From Zizania palustris (lineage: Eukaryota; Streptophyta; Magnoliopsida; Poales; Poaceae): 64,000 nt of DNA. A program made the position numbers and the translations under genes. The DNA lies in contig JAAALK010000289.1 of NCBI GenBank assembly GCA_019279435.1, positions 88,009,023-88,073,022 on the forward strand. The letters run 5' to 3'. The first letter of the stretch is position 1, and each line of letters starts with the position of its first letter. The notes beneath the pieces are model-generated. The model saw nothing but the letters and a program-made list of their open reading frames with translations. It was not told the origin of the DNA and ran no database searches. Shown one piece after another: positions 42,843 through 54,025 of the stretch.

Positions 42843-43880
42843 TTGGATGCTCAAAAGAGCAGGTTTTATTGGCCGACTATGACTGAAGATTGTTTCAAGT
42901 ACTACAGAGGGTGTGAGGCATGTAAGAGGTTTGGCAACATCCAATTAGCTCCTGCCTCATTGCTCAATCCTATTGTCAAGCCATGGCCGTTTCGAGGTTG
43001 GGGTTTGGACTTCATCGGCCAGATCTACCCTCCTTCCTCGAAGGGGCATCGGTTCGTGTTGATGGCGACAGACTACTTCACCAAATGGACCGAGGCCGTA
43101 CCTCTCAAGAACATGACTCATAATGTGGTACGCGATTTTATTTTAAAGCACATCATACATAGATTCGGCATCCCTCAAACTCTTACTACGGATCAAGGTA
43201 GTTCATTTGTCTCTAAAGAAGTAAGGGACTTCGCCAAATACTATGGCATTAAGTTGATAAACTCTTCGCCTTACTATGCTCAGGCCAATGGTCAGGCCGA
43301 GTCTAGTAACAAAACCGTGATCAAGCTTATTAAGAAGAAAATCGAAGAGTTTCCTAAAAGGTGGCATGAAGTGCTTTCCGAGGCATTATGGGCTTGTAGG
43401 ATTGCAAAGCACGGTGCCACCAAGGTCAGTCCATATGAGTTGGTATATGGACAAGAGGTCGTTCTGCCTGTAGAGGTAGATCTCGGCTCCTTAAGAGTGT
43501 TAAATCAAGACGACTTATCGGTTGATGAGTATGAAGCTCTTCTGAAAGATAATCTAGAGGAAGTGACCGATAAGAGACTAAGGGCTTTAGAAGCCATAGA
43601 AGTAGACAAGAAGAGAGTAGCTAAAGCCTAAAATAAGAAGGTTAAACAAAAATCGTTTCAAATAGGAGACTTGGTATGGAAGACGATTTTACCCTTAGGC
43701 ACAAAGAGTCCCAAATTTGGTAAATGGTCACCTAGTTGGGAAGGTCCTTTTAGGATAGCCGAAATCGCTCCCGGCAATGCATACGAGTTGGAATCCTTAC
43801 AGGGATAGCGGTTTCGAAGAGCTTTAAATGGTAGATACTTGAAAAAGTATTTCCCGAGTGTGTGGCAAACGTCCTAGAAG
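42843..43880 (+). pseudogene. Integrase (G2), truncated by stops
   Basis: 262 open codons (42843-43631) cover the end of the zinc-binding domain (CEACKRFG), GLDFIGQI, TTDQGSSF and QAESSNK, so the D-D-E triad is present. The frame meets TAA near 43629 and TAG near 43807, which remove the C-terminal DNA-binding part (similarity runs to about 43875). In contrast to G1, the two Trp codons mutated there are intact here. Confidence 0.87.
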
Positions 43881-43945
43881 TGTCGGAAAACCGATACAAA
43901 TGGTATCGTCATCAGCTCGTTGTGCTTTTAGTTCACTAGTTCACT

Positions 43946-43958
43946 AAAAGGCAGGGGG
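43946..43958 (+). other. Polypurine tract of Gypsy G2
   Basis: AAAAGGCAGGGGG, 4 bp before the right LTR, is identical to the tracts of G0 and G1. Confidence 0.85.
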
Positions 43959-43962
43959 CATG

Positions 43963-45514
43963 TGTTGATAGCAAAAAATGGCATTTATGGATAGATTGTC
44001 CAAATATCATTTTTTGATGATTTGGGCCAAAAGTACACATGTACCGAGTCTGTCCGAAGCCCCACAGGGCCGAAGTCCATCAGGCTATGTGCTCTGAAAG
44101 CCTCTAGCCAGCCCATGGGATTCGGCCAGGAAGCCTTCGGAGGCCCACGCTGGCCGAAGCCCACGCTATCGAAGCTTCGGCCCGAGGAGCAAGCCTCGAT
44201 GGGCCTGGTCGAAGCCCACACTACCGAAGCTTCGGCCCGAGGAGCAAGCCTCGATGGGCCTGAGTGAAGCCCACGCTACCGAATCTTCGGCCCAAGGAGC
44301 AGGTCTCGATGGGCCTGACTGAAGCCCACCTCGGTAGAGATGGAGTTGTATGCGTTCCCAACTCAATCTCTATCTCTATCTGGCCAGATTAAAAGCAGAT
44401 TAGATTAGGAGTTAACCCTCTATAAATAGAGAGGCCTGGCCGGCGTGGAGAAGCCCCCCCAACTCAAACCAAACCAAATCCATGCTTAGATTGCATTTAC
44501 TTTACCTTTATTTTCCTGTACCTCTTCGTGGGTTTGCTGGAAGCCCTCCGTTCGCCACTACGGAATAGTGGTAAGCCTTGGTACTTCGCCCGTGAAGTCC
44601 CCGTTAATCTACGTAACATATTGCTATCTCCTTGTTACTTTGCCTGTGAAGTATCCGCTAATCTGCGTAATAGATTGCTACCTTCGCTACCCGTGCAACA
44701 CTTAGCAAAATTCGGTCCTCAGCCCGAATTGGTACTTCGCACTCCTCTGTTGCAGGCTTCGCGCTTTTGGAGCCCCCTTCGCCGAAGGTGTTCGGAGCTG
44801 AGAAATCGGTTTCGGAGGTCCCCAGGATACCCTTCGACGAGACAACAGGCTTCGATAACAGGCTTCGCCAGCAGACTCTGGCAAGACAGGCTTTGCCACG
44901 ACCGTACTCCACGCCGGACGAAGTTGCTCTCACGCGCGACCATCGTGTCACTACTTCACAGTTTGTTGTGTCGGAGATCGCACGCCGAACCCCGCTGTTC
45001 GGAGAATATTACTGCGTCCAGATCCATTTGGAGTCCACCTTCAGCCGGATCAGTCCGAACGCCGAAGCACCCTTCGATGGAGTACTTCGGACCAGACACC
45101 AAGGTTCGCTGTATTGGAGATATCATACCGAACCCCGCTGTTCGGAGGTGATCACTGCGTCCAGCTCCGTTCGGAGTACACCATCGGCCGGATAAGTCCG
45201 AACGCCGAAGCACCCTTCGGCAGAGCACTTTGCACCAGACGCCGAAGGTACCCTTCGGCGCACCCTTCGCATCAGACTTCGAACCAGATGGGGTCCGACT
45301 GGTTTGTTTATTTTATTCTGTTTAATCTATCTCTTTCGGCTAATTGGATTATTTTGTGTAATGGTTGCCTAGCGACTCCACCCCCCTTATCACTATTAAG
45401 GGTAGTCGGAACGCGACGTCGGTGCCACGTCACGCTTAGGCCCGTCTCTAAGTATCCATCCACTTTTGGATCGTCGAACTGACCGAAGTGCGGGGGCATG
45501 TTTCCGTGTCAACA
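43963..45514 (+). repeat. 3' LTR of Gypsy G2
   Basis: TGTTGATAGC to GTGTCAACA; TATA box TATAAATA at 44421-44428. Tandem U3 units with CGAAGCTTCGG run from about 44150 to 44330. A unit of about 130 bp starting at GCTGTTCGGAG occurs twice (near 44994 and near 45136); the left LTR has it once, which accounts for its greater length (1552 against 1412 bp). Confidence 0.94.
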
Positions 45515-47951
45515 GATCCACAACAAGTTTGTCGGGTGCCACTGTAGCTCGTCATATTGAATCTGTTTTTCAGCGCTGGTGGTGTTTGATTCCATCTCTG
45601 TTTTGCTGGCACTTCCTGGAACACCTAATCATGAGATTTGGGGATCCAATTTGTGGATGAACTGCCTACAACAGGTTAGTTCTGTTGGATCTCTACTAAG
45701 TTTTGCTTGATGAAGTAGTTGTTTTCTTCTTACGCGGTGAATAGTTCCTTGAAGCACTATTTATTTTGTATAGCTGAAGAATTTCTGTCCTTAGCTGTGA
45801 GTGTTTCTGTCCAGAAAATAATGAAGTTTTATGGTTTTGTCACCAGATGTTCAACAATACTTCTTTGTATGGTGATTTCCTGTTTGCTTGAATCTGGGAT
45901 GAGTTCCTGAATATTCACTGCTTTACTTGTTTTTGTTCAAGTTCCTGAGTATCCACTGCTGTACTTTGTGTTGTTCCTACAGACTGGTTAGGTGGCTGAA
46001 AGGGTCATGTACTGTTGATTCAGTCTTTTTGCCATGAAGTAAAAGATATTAATCTTCGGTAGACCTTTCAGCAGATAATTCATTCAAAGAAAAGTTTCTG
46101 TAATCTTTTGATGATGAATGATATACTACGATATTTTGGATGAAGTATAGTTCTGAAAGTATTCTGGTCCTATACACATATTTCTGGTTCTTTAGTTTTT
46201 GCAAGAACTTTCTGATAAACTAGTTAAAAATTTTGATTCAGAAGTTTTTGTGTTGAACTTGGATTTGAAATGTGTTGTTCTGCAATGAGTTATTCTGTAG
46301 TTCCTGATTACAATCAGAGCTCCTGCTATTCTATGTTATCCTTTGATGTCTTAAGTTTGGATGGTATCATTTCAATAGAGCTGAACTTAAAACAGTAATT
46401 ATTTGAAAACTGTTTACCATCCAGTTCTGATTATATTATCACTCAATCTCATTTTGAATGTACAGTGAGTAGTTTTGTGCTTGAAATTCTTGAACACTGA
46501 AATGTGAATTAGCTTATGTGTATTTACTGCTCACTTTCCAGTTTGTTCAGATTTTCAGTTGAATTCACCTTGAAATTGCAGCAGCAAAGTTTTGGGTCTG
46601 AAATTTATTGAAATCTGAAGTTTAGTCTGTGTTGAGCTAAAAGGCTGATTTCTAATTCTGATGTTGTGGAATTAATTGTGTTGATGCTCTTGTTCCTTAT
46701 AAATAGTTGAACTATATTTACATGGCAGTCCTACCAGTGCTGAAACTTTCTGTTTAATTGTATTTTGATACAGTTTCAGATTAATTCTGTCTAGTTTTCT
46801 GAACAAAACTAAACATCTGTGTAATTTGATCCATTTGTCTTGAGCTGAACACTATTCCTCATCCAGTTCTTCAGAAAAATTTCAATTGCATTATTGTTTT
46901 ACATCTAGAGTGTGCCATTTTATCTCAGTATTAACTTGATTGATATTGAATCTCTAGATTAAAGTCATTGAATCAGTTTTTCTGCTTTGAGATGAACTAA
47001 AAAACTGAAATTTGTTTTCGGGTTTAAATCAAATTGTTTCAGTTCAGTTCAGATATCAGAAATTACTATTCAGTTTCAGGTCTAATTTTCTCTGAAAATT
47101 CTGTTCAGGATCAGATCAATCACTGTTGTAATTCTAGATCTGTTTTATACACTGTTTTGAGACTAAAGTATGTTTGAGGTAATCTGAATGGAAGTTAAAG
47201 TGAAAACCTGACTGTAATCAGTTTTGTAGCTAGTTTCATTATTCATCTTCATACTGAAGTGAATTTGCTAGAACTGTTCTTCACCAAGAAAGTTTCAGAA
47301 GTCCTGAAATCACAGTTTATTTTCTGATTACTATTTATAGATTTGAATTAGATTGTTTCAGTCCAACCCTGTTTTCTGAATTGACTTGAAATAATTCAGT
47401 ACTGAATATGTTTTCTAGTGTGAACAAATTATCTGCAAATCTAAACTGATTTCAGGGTGAAACTTCAAATTTGAATTCTGAATTGAATTAAAACTGATTG
47501 GTACTATTCATCGTCCATAAATTTTCAACTAAAATCTTTTTGATGTGATCTGAAATGATTTGAAAGGCTGAACTGTTGCTATAAGTATCAAATTAGATCT
47601 ACCTTCCATCAAGTGTTGGCACAAAGTGGCAAGAACAAGTGTTCGAAAAGATTTCTGAGTTTTGGTCTGTTTCAGAGTTTCAAACACCGATTACTTTAGT
47701 CGACCACTCAGTTGTCGATCTACTCTCTATAGTTCGAAATATCATTCATCGACAGAGTGTTTCGACATTTCAATCTCCGAACAAGACTGAAATCTGAATT
47801 TGAAAAGATTATGTTGTTCTGATTCACTGATTGTTTGAATTTGAATTTGAAACTTTGGAGGTGCGTTGGGTGTTTTGAAAAGGCCATCTAATTAACGATA
47901 ATTTGTCGAGGCGCCTATTCACCCCCCTCTAGTCGCAATTCCGATCCCACA

Positions 47952-48708
47952 GTTACCTTCCTCGGGTTCGTCCATGAGTCCTAGTTCCATGGACTCTACC
48001 CGGAGGAGTTCACAGGTGCTTGCGACGTCACCATCTGTTCCTTAGGAGAGCGCCCCCCTTCCTCACATACGCTATTGGTGGCCCGACCTTCGAGGTGGCG
48101 TGTTAGCGCGTTGCTTTCTAGGCTCTCATGGAGTTGAGACTGATTTATGACGTCCAGCTCCAAGACACCTCCTTCCGCTTCATACCGATGCGTACCTCGA
48201 TAGCCCATCACAACATATACATTACGTCAGCATCATTTCAGACCATGACACTGTAATAGCCAGAAGCACTTGTCTTCTTTAGGCCATGGACTATCTTCAC
48301 AAGGAGGCCATACATGAAGCCGACGATCAGCAAGCCACTATCGACTTCTATCGCCATATGGCAACCGGCCTGATCCGAGAGAATGGGGAGTTGCAGCGCA
48401 AGGTCATCGAGCTAGGACAGAGTGTCGCTGAGAATGCCGAGCTCCAACGACAGATCTAGGAGCTCAATAAGGATGTTGAAGAATTGGTGCCACTACCTCC
48501 TCGCATGATGAAGGCCATCAGGAAGCCCACCCCTCGGCCTAAGTGGATCAACCCACCCCCGACACACTTCGGACATCCCTCCACCAGCACCGCCACTCCG
48601 GGACCGGTCATCACCTCGGACTCCATGATAGAAAATTTCATTGAGTCCGGTGTCCCCCAAGACGCCCATGGGTCAGAGAGCACCGAGACTGCCTCTGATG
48701 GCGCGTAG
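47952..48708 (+). pseudogene. Remainder of chromovirus orf0
   Basis: After the insertion the orf0 frame continues as LGFVHES, meets a TAG near 47979, then FHGLYPEEFTGACDVTICSLGE. A frameshift near 48057 moves the readable sequence to another frame (LIYDVQLQDTSFRFIPMRTS, near 48135-48200). After a gap with stops (about 48235-48285), which may be an intron since it ends TTCTTTAG, the frame from ATG 48286 reads DYLHKEAIHEADDQQATIDF. It continues in coiled-coil-like sequence to ASDGA* at 48708, with one TAG at 48457-48459 in a glutamine context. I do not know its function. Confidence 0.6.
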
Positions 48709-48913
48709 TGTGCTAGACGCTAGACACTGGATGTTTGTTTTTCTTGTTTGTGATACCATCCATAGCGACTTGTGCTATGGGTGAGATAGAAAATAAGAGC
48801 TGAATTGTAATGAACTATTTCATATCACATTTAATAAAGAATATGTGAGTTATTCTGGGTATAATTTTCTAAACCTTCTCTTATGATCTTTGGGGTATTC
48901 CAATCTTAAGAAT

Positions 48914-50092
48914 GGCCAACGATCAGAACCCATACTCCACCCCCAACCTACCAAGCCACATGGTGCCCAATAGAGAAGTTCCAGGGCAACGCTAGACCGG
49001 AGAATCCATTATAAACATCCCTACCTTGGCTGAGATGATGGCCAATAAAAATCAACTCATCACCACGTTGTTGACTCTGATGCAGCAGCAGCAAGCCCAC
49101 ATGCATGAGCAGCAAGCCCAGATAAACCGTTTGCAGCAACAACAACACCTAGAGCTACCCCTACGCCTTCAAGCCCAAACACTGGCCCCCCGCTACCCAA
49201 CTATCAAAATTCCTACGGGTGCTACCTCTCACGTTCTCAAGTACAACTAACCCAATGGAGGCAGGGGATTGGTTGAGGATGATCGGGAAGAAGTTGGACC
49301 TCCTCCCGTGCTCTGACTCGGAGCAAGTGACCTTCGCCACCCATCAACTCCAGCGCACGGCGACCGAATGGTGGGATAACTACCGGGAGTCCCAACCCGA
49401 AGGTGAATTTGTCACTTGGGCGGAATTATCCACCGCCTTCCGTGCCGCCCATGTACCAGCTGGGATCATGGCCCAAAAACAGAAAGAATTCCTTGACTTG
49501 CAGCAGGGAGGCAAGTCGGTCACGGAATACCTCCACGAGTTCAACCGTCTAGCCCGTTATGCGCTAGAGGAAGTCCACACTGACGCCACCAGCCAGGCCA
49601 AGTGCCTCCGGGGACTGAAGGATGAGCTGTCCGTCTAGCTTGTCGCAGTGGACTACACCAACTTTCAATAGGTGGTGAATAAGGCTATCATCCAAGAGAC
49701 CGAGCAGAACCGGCTAGACTTTAAGAAGAGGAAAATGATAGCCTTCAAGCACAACCAGGGGATCCTTTAGAGGCTCCGCTTCAGTCATCTAGCCAATGCA
49801 CCAAGTCATCAACCTCGTCCCGCCTTAAGGCCGCAATACAACTCTGGTGGTCCAAGCACCGGGGACCCTCACCTAGTTCTGCTAGCTCCACCAGCCCCAT
49901 CGTCACCGGCCATCAAGACCAACACTCTGAGGGACCAGAACGGCAAGTCGGTTGTGTGCTTCAACTGCCATAAGGAAGGACACTACTCCCATCAGTGTCC
50001 TCACCCCAGGGAACCCCAAGGAGCCGCTCCCAATCCGGCAATCCACGCCCACGTCAACCATGACACCGCCGAAGAAGCTGAGGAGGCTCCGG
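48914..50092 (+). pseudogene. gag: Chromovirus gag with CCHC knuckle, broken
   Basis: ATG at 48914 starts MANDQNPYSTPNLP; a TAG falls near 48992. A Gln-rich stretch (MQQQQAHMHEQQAQINRLQQ, near 49080-49140) precedes a frameshift near 49245. The gag domain follows: TNPMEAGDWLRMI, WWDNYRESQPEGEFVTWAELSTAFRAA and KQKEFLDLQQGGKSVTEYL (49250-49620), typical of Tekay/Del elements. TAG stops at 49636, 49669 and 49768 all fall at expected Gln positions. The knuckle CFNCHKEGHYSHQC (CX2CX4HX4C) is at about 49960-50000. Confidence 0.85.
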
Positions 50093-50421
50093 AGGTCGTC
50101 ATTGGTATGTTTACTGCAAACTCCATACCGGTAGTAATCTTATTTGACTCGAGAGCAACCCAATATTTCATATCCAAAAACTTTGTGACGAATAATGGAA
50201 TAGAAGTACTCCAACTACCTAAACCTTTGGTAATTGCCAGCCCCGGCAACCGAAATCTAGCCACCCTATTTATCCCAAGGATAAGGATAGAAATCCAAGG
50301 GGTATTGTTTTGGGTAGACCCGATCATTATAGATTGCATAGGGCTAGACCTCATCCTTGGTATGTACTGGTTCATGAAGCAGAAGGGAATGATAAACTGC
50401 GCTAGTAAGCCATCACCGTAA
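50093..50421 (+). pseudogene. Chromovirus aspartic protease, mutated
   Basis: Reads VVIGMFTANSIPVVILFDSRATQYFIS; the family active site is D-S-G-A-T/S, so Gly has become Arg and the enzyme would be dead. The second conserved segment CIGLDLILGMYW (near 50335) is present. The frame ends at 50421, a frameshift before RT. Confidence 0.82.
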
Positions 50422-50489
50422 CCAATGAGGATGGAATCACCATCTCCTTTGAGATGGCCACCTAGGGTCTGAGAAGGACTTCTCTCCAC

Positions 50490-51212
50490 CAGATGGTCGT
50501 GGAAGAAGTACCTATAGTTCGAGAATATGCAGACGTTTTCCTAGAAGAACTGCCAAGAATGCCACCCAAGAGGGACATTGAATTTAGGATTGAGGTCATC
50601 CCTAGAACCACACCCATTTCCAAACGACCAAATCAGATGGCCGCAAACGATCTAGCAGAAATGAAGAGTAACATTAAAGAGGTCAAATAGAAAGGTTATA
50701 TTCGACTGAGTACCTCACCTTGGGGAGCACCGGTCATATTCGCCATGAAGAAGGATAAGACAAAGAGGATGTGTGTGGATTATAGGGCTTTGAATGATAT
50801 AACCATCAAGAACAAGTACCCTTTACCAAGGATCGATGACCTGTTCGATTAGCTCAAGGGATCCTCAGTCTTTTCTAAGGTTGACCTCCGATAGGGCTAC
50901 CATCAGCTCAGGATTAGAGAAGAGGACATCCCACAGACTGTCTTCACGTCCTATTATGGACTATACGAGTATAGTGTAATGTCTTTCGGACTCACGAATG
51001 CCCCCACATTCTTCATGAACATGATGAACAATGTATTCATAGATTTCTTAGACAAGTTCATTGTGGTGTTCATAGAAGATATACTCTACTCCAAGACCAA
51101 GGAAGAGCATGAATCTCATCTCCGTCTGACCTTGGGAAAGTTACGGGAGCATTAGTTGTATGCCAAGTATAACAAGTGTGAATTCTGGTCGTTTGAGGTG
51201 ATGTTCCTAGGG
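50490..51212 (+). pseudogene. pol: Chromovirus reverse transcriptase, N-terminal and catalytic part, broken
   Basis: Starts around VVEEVPIVREYADVF (50493) and carries KKDKTKRMCVDYRALNDITIKNKYPLPRIDDLF, VFTSYYGLYEYSVMSFGLTNAPTFFMNMMN. The catalytic box reads FIEDILYSK where YIDD would be expected, so one Asp is Glu and Tyr is Phe. TAG stops at 50698, 50850, 50892 and 51153 all sit at likely Gln codons. The sequence breaks at 51212 (GCEFW...FLG region) where another LTR element is inserted, and continues at 57842. Confidence 0.87.
51208..51212. repeat. Left TSD (TAGGG) of the non-autonomous LTR element
   Basis: TAGGG at 51208-51212 recurs at 57837-57841, directly outside the TG/CA ends; the RT frame continues across when one copy is discounted. 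Confidence 0.95.
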
Positions 51213-52159
51213 TGTTGGGGGAATAAGTTTTCCCTTCAACAGGGGCCAAATGACGTCAGCCTCCGACAACCTTCGTCCTAGAGCCCAACACTGTCGAAGC
51301 CTATTCCTTTTTGAAGAAGTTGTTTCCAAGTCCCAAGGTTCACTTCGAAGCCCTATGGAGCGAGGCCTCTGAACCCCTTCGGAGCCCTCCAGAGCGAAGC
51401 CCTCAAGATCCCGTTGAAGTTTGCTAGAAGCTAAGTCTCAGGCTAGTTTCGGAGTTATCCTCTGAGCTAACTTCGGAGTTAACCTTCGGACCTTGTTTGG
51501 AGTTAACCTTCGAGCTCCTTTCGGAGCCCCTCAGAGCCAGTCTCCGGACCCTTTCCAGCCAATTCAGAGCTAAGTCTCCGAGAACCCAGTTCGGAGTCCA
51601 GTTTGGAGTAAACCTCGAAGCCCACTTCGGAGTGTACTTCGAAGCCTTCCTTGTGGCCTCCGCCTGAAGAACTCTGGCCTTGCTCTGAACCTAGAAAATA
51701 TCTGCACCCCACTACAGTGTAGAAGCCATACCAGGGGCCCCTCTGCCCATAGTATGTCGTTTAGCTAGTCAGGAAGTGACGTTAATCTGACACGTCTGTG
51801 AAGTTGTAAAGCAATTTGTACAGTAGCTAGCTCCTTTTTCCCTTTTTGCTCCTATGAGCCTATGACTTATAGAGGGCATTTTGGTCTTTTCCTTTGGCCT
51901 GCGTGCCTATAAAAGTAGGGCCAAGCCCTTGTAACAGGTTAGCTTCTCCAGGACCATGAAACCCTGGAACTCACTACACCACACCGAGGCATACCATGCC
52001 AAATCCATTACAAATTGGACGTAGGGCTATTATCCCCTAGGGGATGTCCAAACCAGTATAAATCTTTTCTCCCTCCTGAGAGAACTCTTCGGGGTACATT
52101 TTACACACCATATACACACATACAAAACTTGTGTTGTAGCTAACACAATGGCTACAACA
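51213..52159 (+). repeat. Left LTR of the non-autonomous element
   Basis: TGTTGGGGGAATAAG to GGCTACAACA. Many GGAGTTA/TTCGGAG words at 51430-51620 (a ladder of TTCGGAGTTAACCTTCG-like units). TATA box TATAAAAG at 51908-51915. It is about 180 bp longer than the right LTR because a segment at about 51575-51765 is missing from the right one. Confidence 0.93.
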
Positions 52160-52161
52160 GT

Positions 52162-52179
52162 TGGCGCCATCCGTGGGGA
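52162..52179 (+). other. Primer-binding site of the non-autonomous element
   Basis: TGGCGCCATCCGTGGGGA, 2 bp after the left LTR, has the TGGCGCC start common to plant Gypsy PBSs. The tRNA is not assigned. Confidence 0.8.
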
Positions 52180-53451
52180 CCTTAGTCCTAAAAGCTAAGT
52201 TCTCTGCTACTGTCTGCAATTCGAAGTGCGCTTGAGGGGGGAGCTTCGAAGCTTTCTTGCTTCGCGCACCCTTCGGCAAGGGGCTTCGGGTGCAGTTCGA
52301 AGGCCTTCTTCGCCTTCCACCATCCTTCGCATTTCGGAGCTCACCCTCCAGCAAGGGGCTCCGCTTCATATGTCGAAGGCCGTCAAAGCCTTAGGGGCTA
52401 CGAGGTTTGTACATTGCCGAAGCATCCCTTCGATGTACTAATCTGCAATTACATTAATATAAATTCGAAGCCCTGCTTCGTCTGAAAATCGAAGCCCTGC
52501 TTCGCCTTAAAGCCGAAGCCCTTCTTCACCTTTAAAGCAAACTTTTGCTCCATCTCGTAAAAGATTTGAAGCCTTGCTTCATCTTATCAAAAACACGAAG
52601 CCTTGCTTCGCCTTGTTTAAAATTCAAAGCCTTGCTTCGCTTTACAAAATCCGGAGCACCCCTCCGAAGGCTACACAACGCCTCCGGGCCCGTAGCAGTG
52701 GGCTTTGAGACTTCCGGGTGACGGCTCGGCAAGTCCGGGATTCCAGGCTCCGACCTGATGCATCCCCGGGTCGAAGGTGGCGTAGGGTCATAGGTGACCC
52801 AGAGTCGAAGATGGCTCAACTTATCGCAGTTTCGGTGAATCCACACCAAATATCCTTTTCACTACAGGATCAAGCTCAAGAAGCCTTGCTTCGCTATCTG
52901 AACACGCACCGAGGCCTCGCTTCACGTGACATGATCTAATCTAAAAACTAAGCATATCGAAGTCATGCTTCGCTTAAAATCTAAGTGCGTTTCGGAGCCT
53001 CGCTCACGCACAGTATCCAATTCCAAGCATGCTGAAGCATGCTTCGCTTAAATTTGGCTACGCTGAAGCCTTACTTCGCTCCAAATTAGAGCGTTCGAAG
53101 CCCAAAAGAGGCCTTCGCTCGATGTAATATAAGCATCCGAACTCGCAAAAAAGGCGCACCCCTTCGCATTTTTAATTGCCCGCACCAGCAACGACTAAGT
53201 CCCTAGCTACCACGAGCAAGGGGGGAAGTATGTATGCGAAGTGTGCGAATGTAATGCGCAGTACGAGCGTGACAAGCTAAAAATGTTCGAAGCCATCAAA
53301 CCATGCGAAGCATGCAGACAAAGTATGCAAATACAACAAATCTCATTCATTGAATGATAATTGAGAAGTATGTTACAAATACACTTCGAAAACAAAACTA
53401 CGAGTAGTCTGTATCTAAGCCTATGAAAAAGCGAGCTCGAGGCCCCAACCC
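52180..53451. other. Non-coding leader of the non-autonomous element with GAAGC/GCTTC repeats
   Basis: No gene supported on either strand. Between about 52220 and 53110 the motif GAAGCCYTGCTTCGCC-like recurs many times (for example 52468, 52490, 52515, 52569, 52599, 52627, 52880, 53069), each a short inverted repeat able to fold into a small hairpin. Sequence 53110-53450 has no clear content. Confidence 0.7.
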
Positions 53452-53901
53452 TCACTTGTCCTTCTTTCGGCTAGGGCCCCCTCGGTCGGACGAAGCCTCG
53501 TCGGAGCCTGCTCTCCCATGTCCGGTTCGTCCATGCCCCGAAGCCCGCAGACCTCGTCTTCCACTTTGCAGGTTTGTCCAAGTATGTGGGGCAGGCGGTG
53601 CCATGTCGAAGGCAGAGAAGTCTAAGGCTTCATCGCCTGCCAAGGCCGTTCGCGAAGGCTGTACCCCCTCGCCACATAAGCACACGGCAAAGCAGCTTAA
53701 GTTTGGCGAGGATGAAGAACTCCGAAGGGGCTCCGGCTTCACGGTAGCCAGCAGCTTCTGGGCTACTTCGATAATGGCTTCGCCGTTAGGCCCCCTCAGA
53801 AACTTAAACCGAGGGGGGCCTTTGGACCTAGCTACCTCAAGGACCACCCACAACTGGCGAAGTTCTTCAGAGTCCTCAAGTACTTCGAAGTCAACATTCA
53901 A
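53452..53901 (-). other. Possible last exon of the antisense gene
   Basis: An open minus-strand frame of 149 codons, rich in Pro, Arg and Gly at its end (SDEASSDRGGPSRKKDK). The first part (MNVDFEVLEDSEELRQLW) looks protein-like, but I found no clear splice link to the exon ending at 54026. It could be a downstream exon or a chance frame. Confidence 0.4.
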
Positions 53902-54025
53902 AGAGTGAGCCTAGGCAGGTATAAAGTGCCGACGTCGAAGGCTGAGCTGGCGAGGCATGCGCCTTGGCTCGGCGAAGGCGGACGGCCTTCTGAAGTTCGA
54001 GGACTGCCTCACAGCCTTGAGCCTT

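Larger units (their letters stand above)
24278..45514 (+). mobile_element. Tat-lineage Gypsy retrotransposon G2, split by a nested Sirevirus
   Basis: Same family as G1. The left LTR is 24278-25684 plus 36402-36406; the internal region is 36407-43962; the right LTR is 43963-45514. The flanks read GATCG (24273-24277) and GATCC (45515-45519), a probable TSD with one mutation. Without the 10.7-kb Sirevirus and its TSD the element is about 10.5 kb, matching G1. It carries gag, linker, protease, RT, two RNase H domains and integrase, all interrupted. It is a sister subfamily: its LTRs share differences from those of G1, such as GGCATTTATGG in place of GGCATTAATGG near the start. Confidence 0.92.
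23385..47951 (+). mobile_element. Solo Sirevirus-like Copia LTR, split by nested Gypsy G2
   Basis: LTR sequence occupies 23385-24277 and 45515-47951, about 3.3 kb once the insert is removed. It starts TGTCAAACCAAGGGTGG and aligns with the LTR starting at 59071 (shared words GATGAGTGATTGACAAGG and CAGGGAGGCCGGGCGAAG). It ends CACCCCCCTCTAGTCGC...CCCACA like the LTR ending at 61420. A TATA box is at 24135-24142. There is one LTR and no gag or pol of its own, so it is a solo LTR. The part 45515-47951 is T-rich, carries no gene I can support, and is U5/R sequence. Confidence 0.85.

Noticed and set aside
45515..47951. Host gene or intron-rich region in the T-rich 2.4 kb
   Set aside because: It aligns in order with the LTR 59800-61420 and ends with the same LTR terminus; it is U5-side sequence of a solo LTR.
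51430..51620. CRISPR-like array in the GGAGTTA ladder
   Set aside because: Units are contiguous, variable and without unique spacers; it is LTR subrepeat sequence in a plant element.
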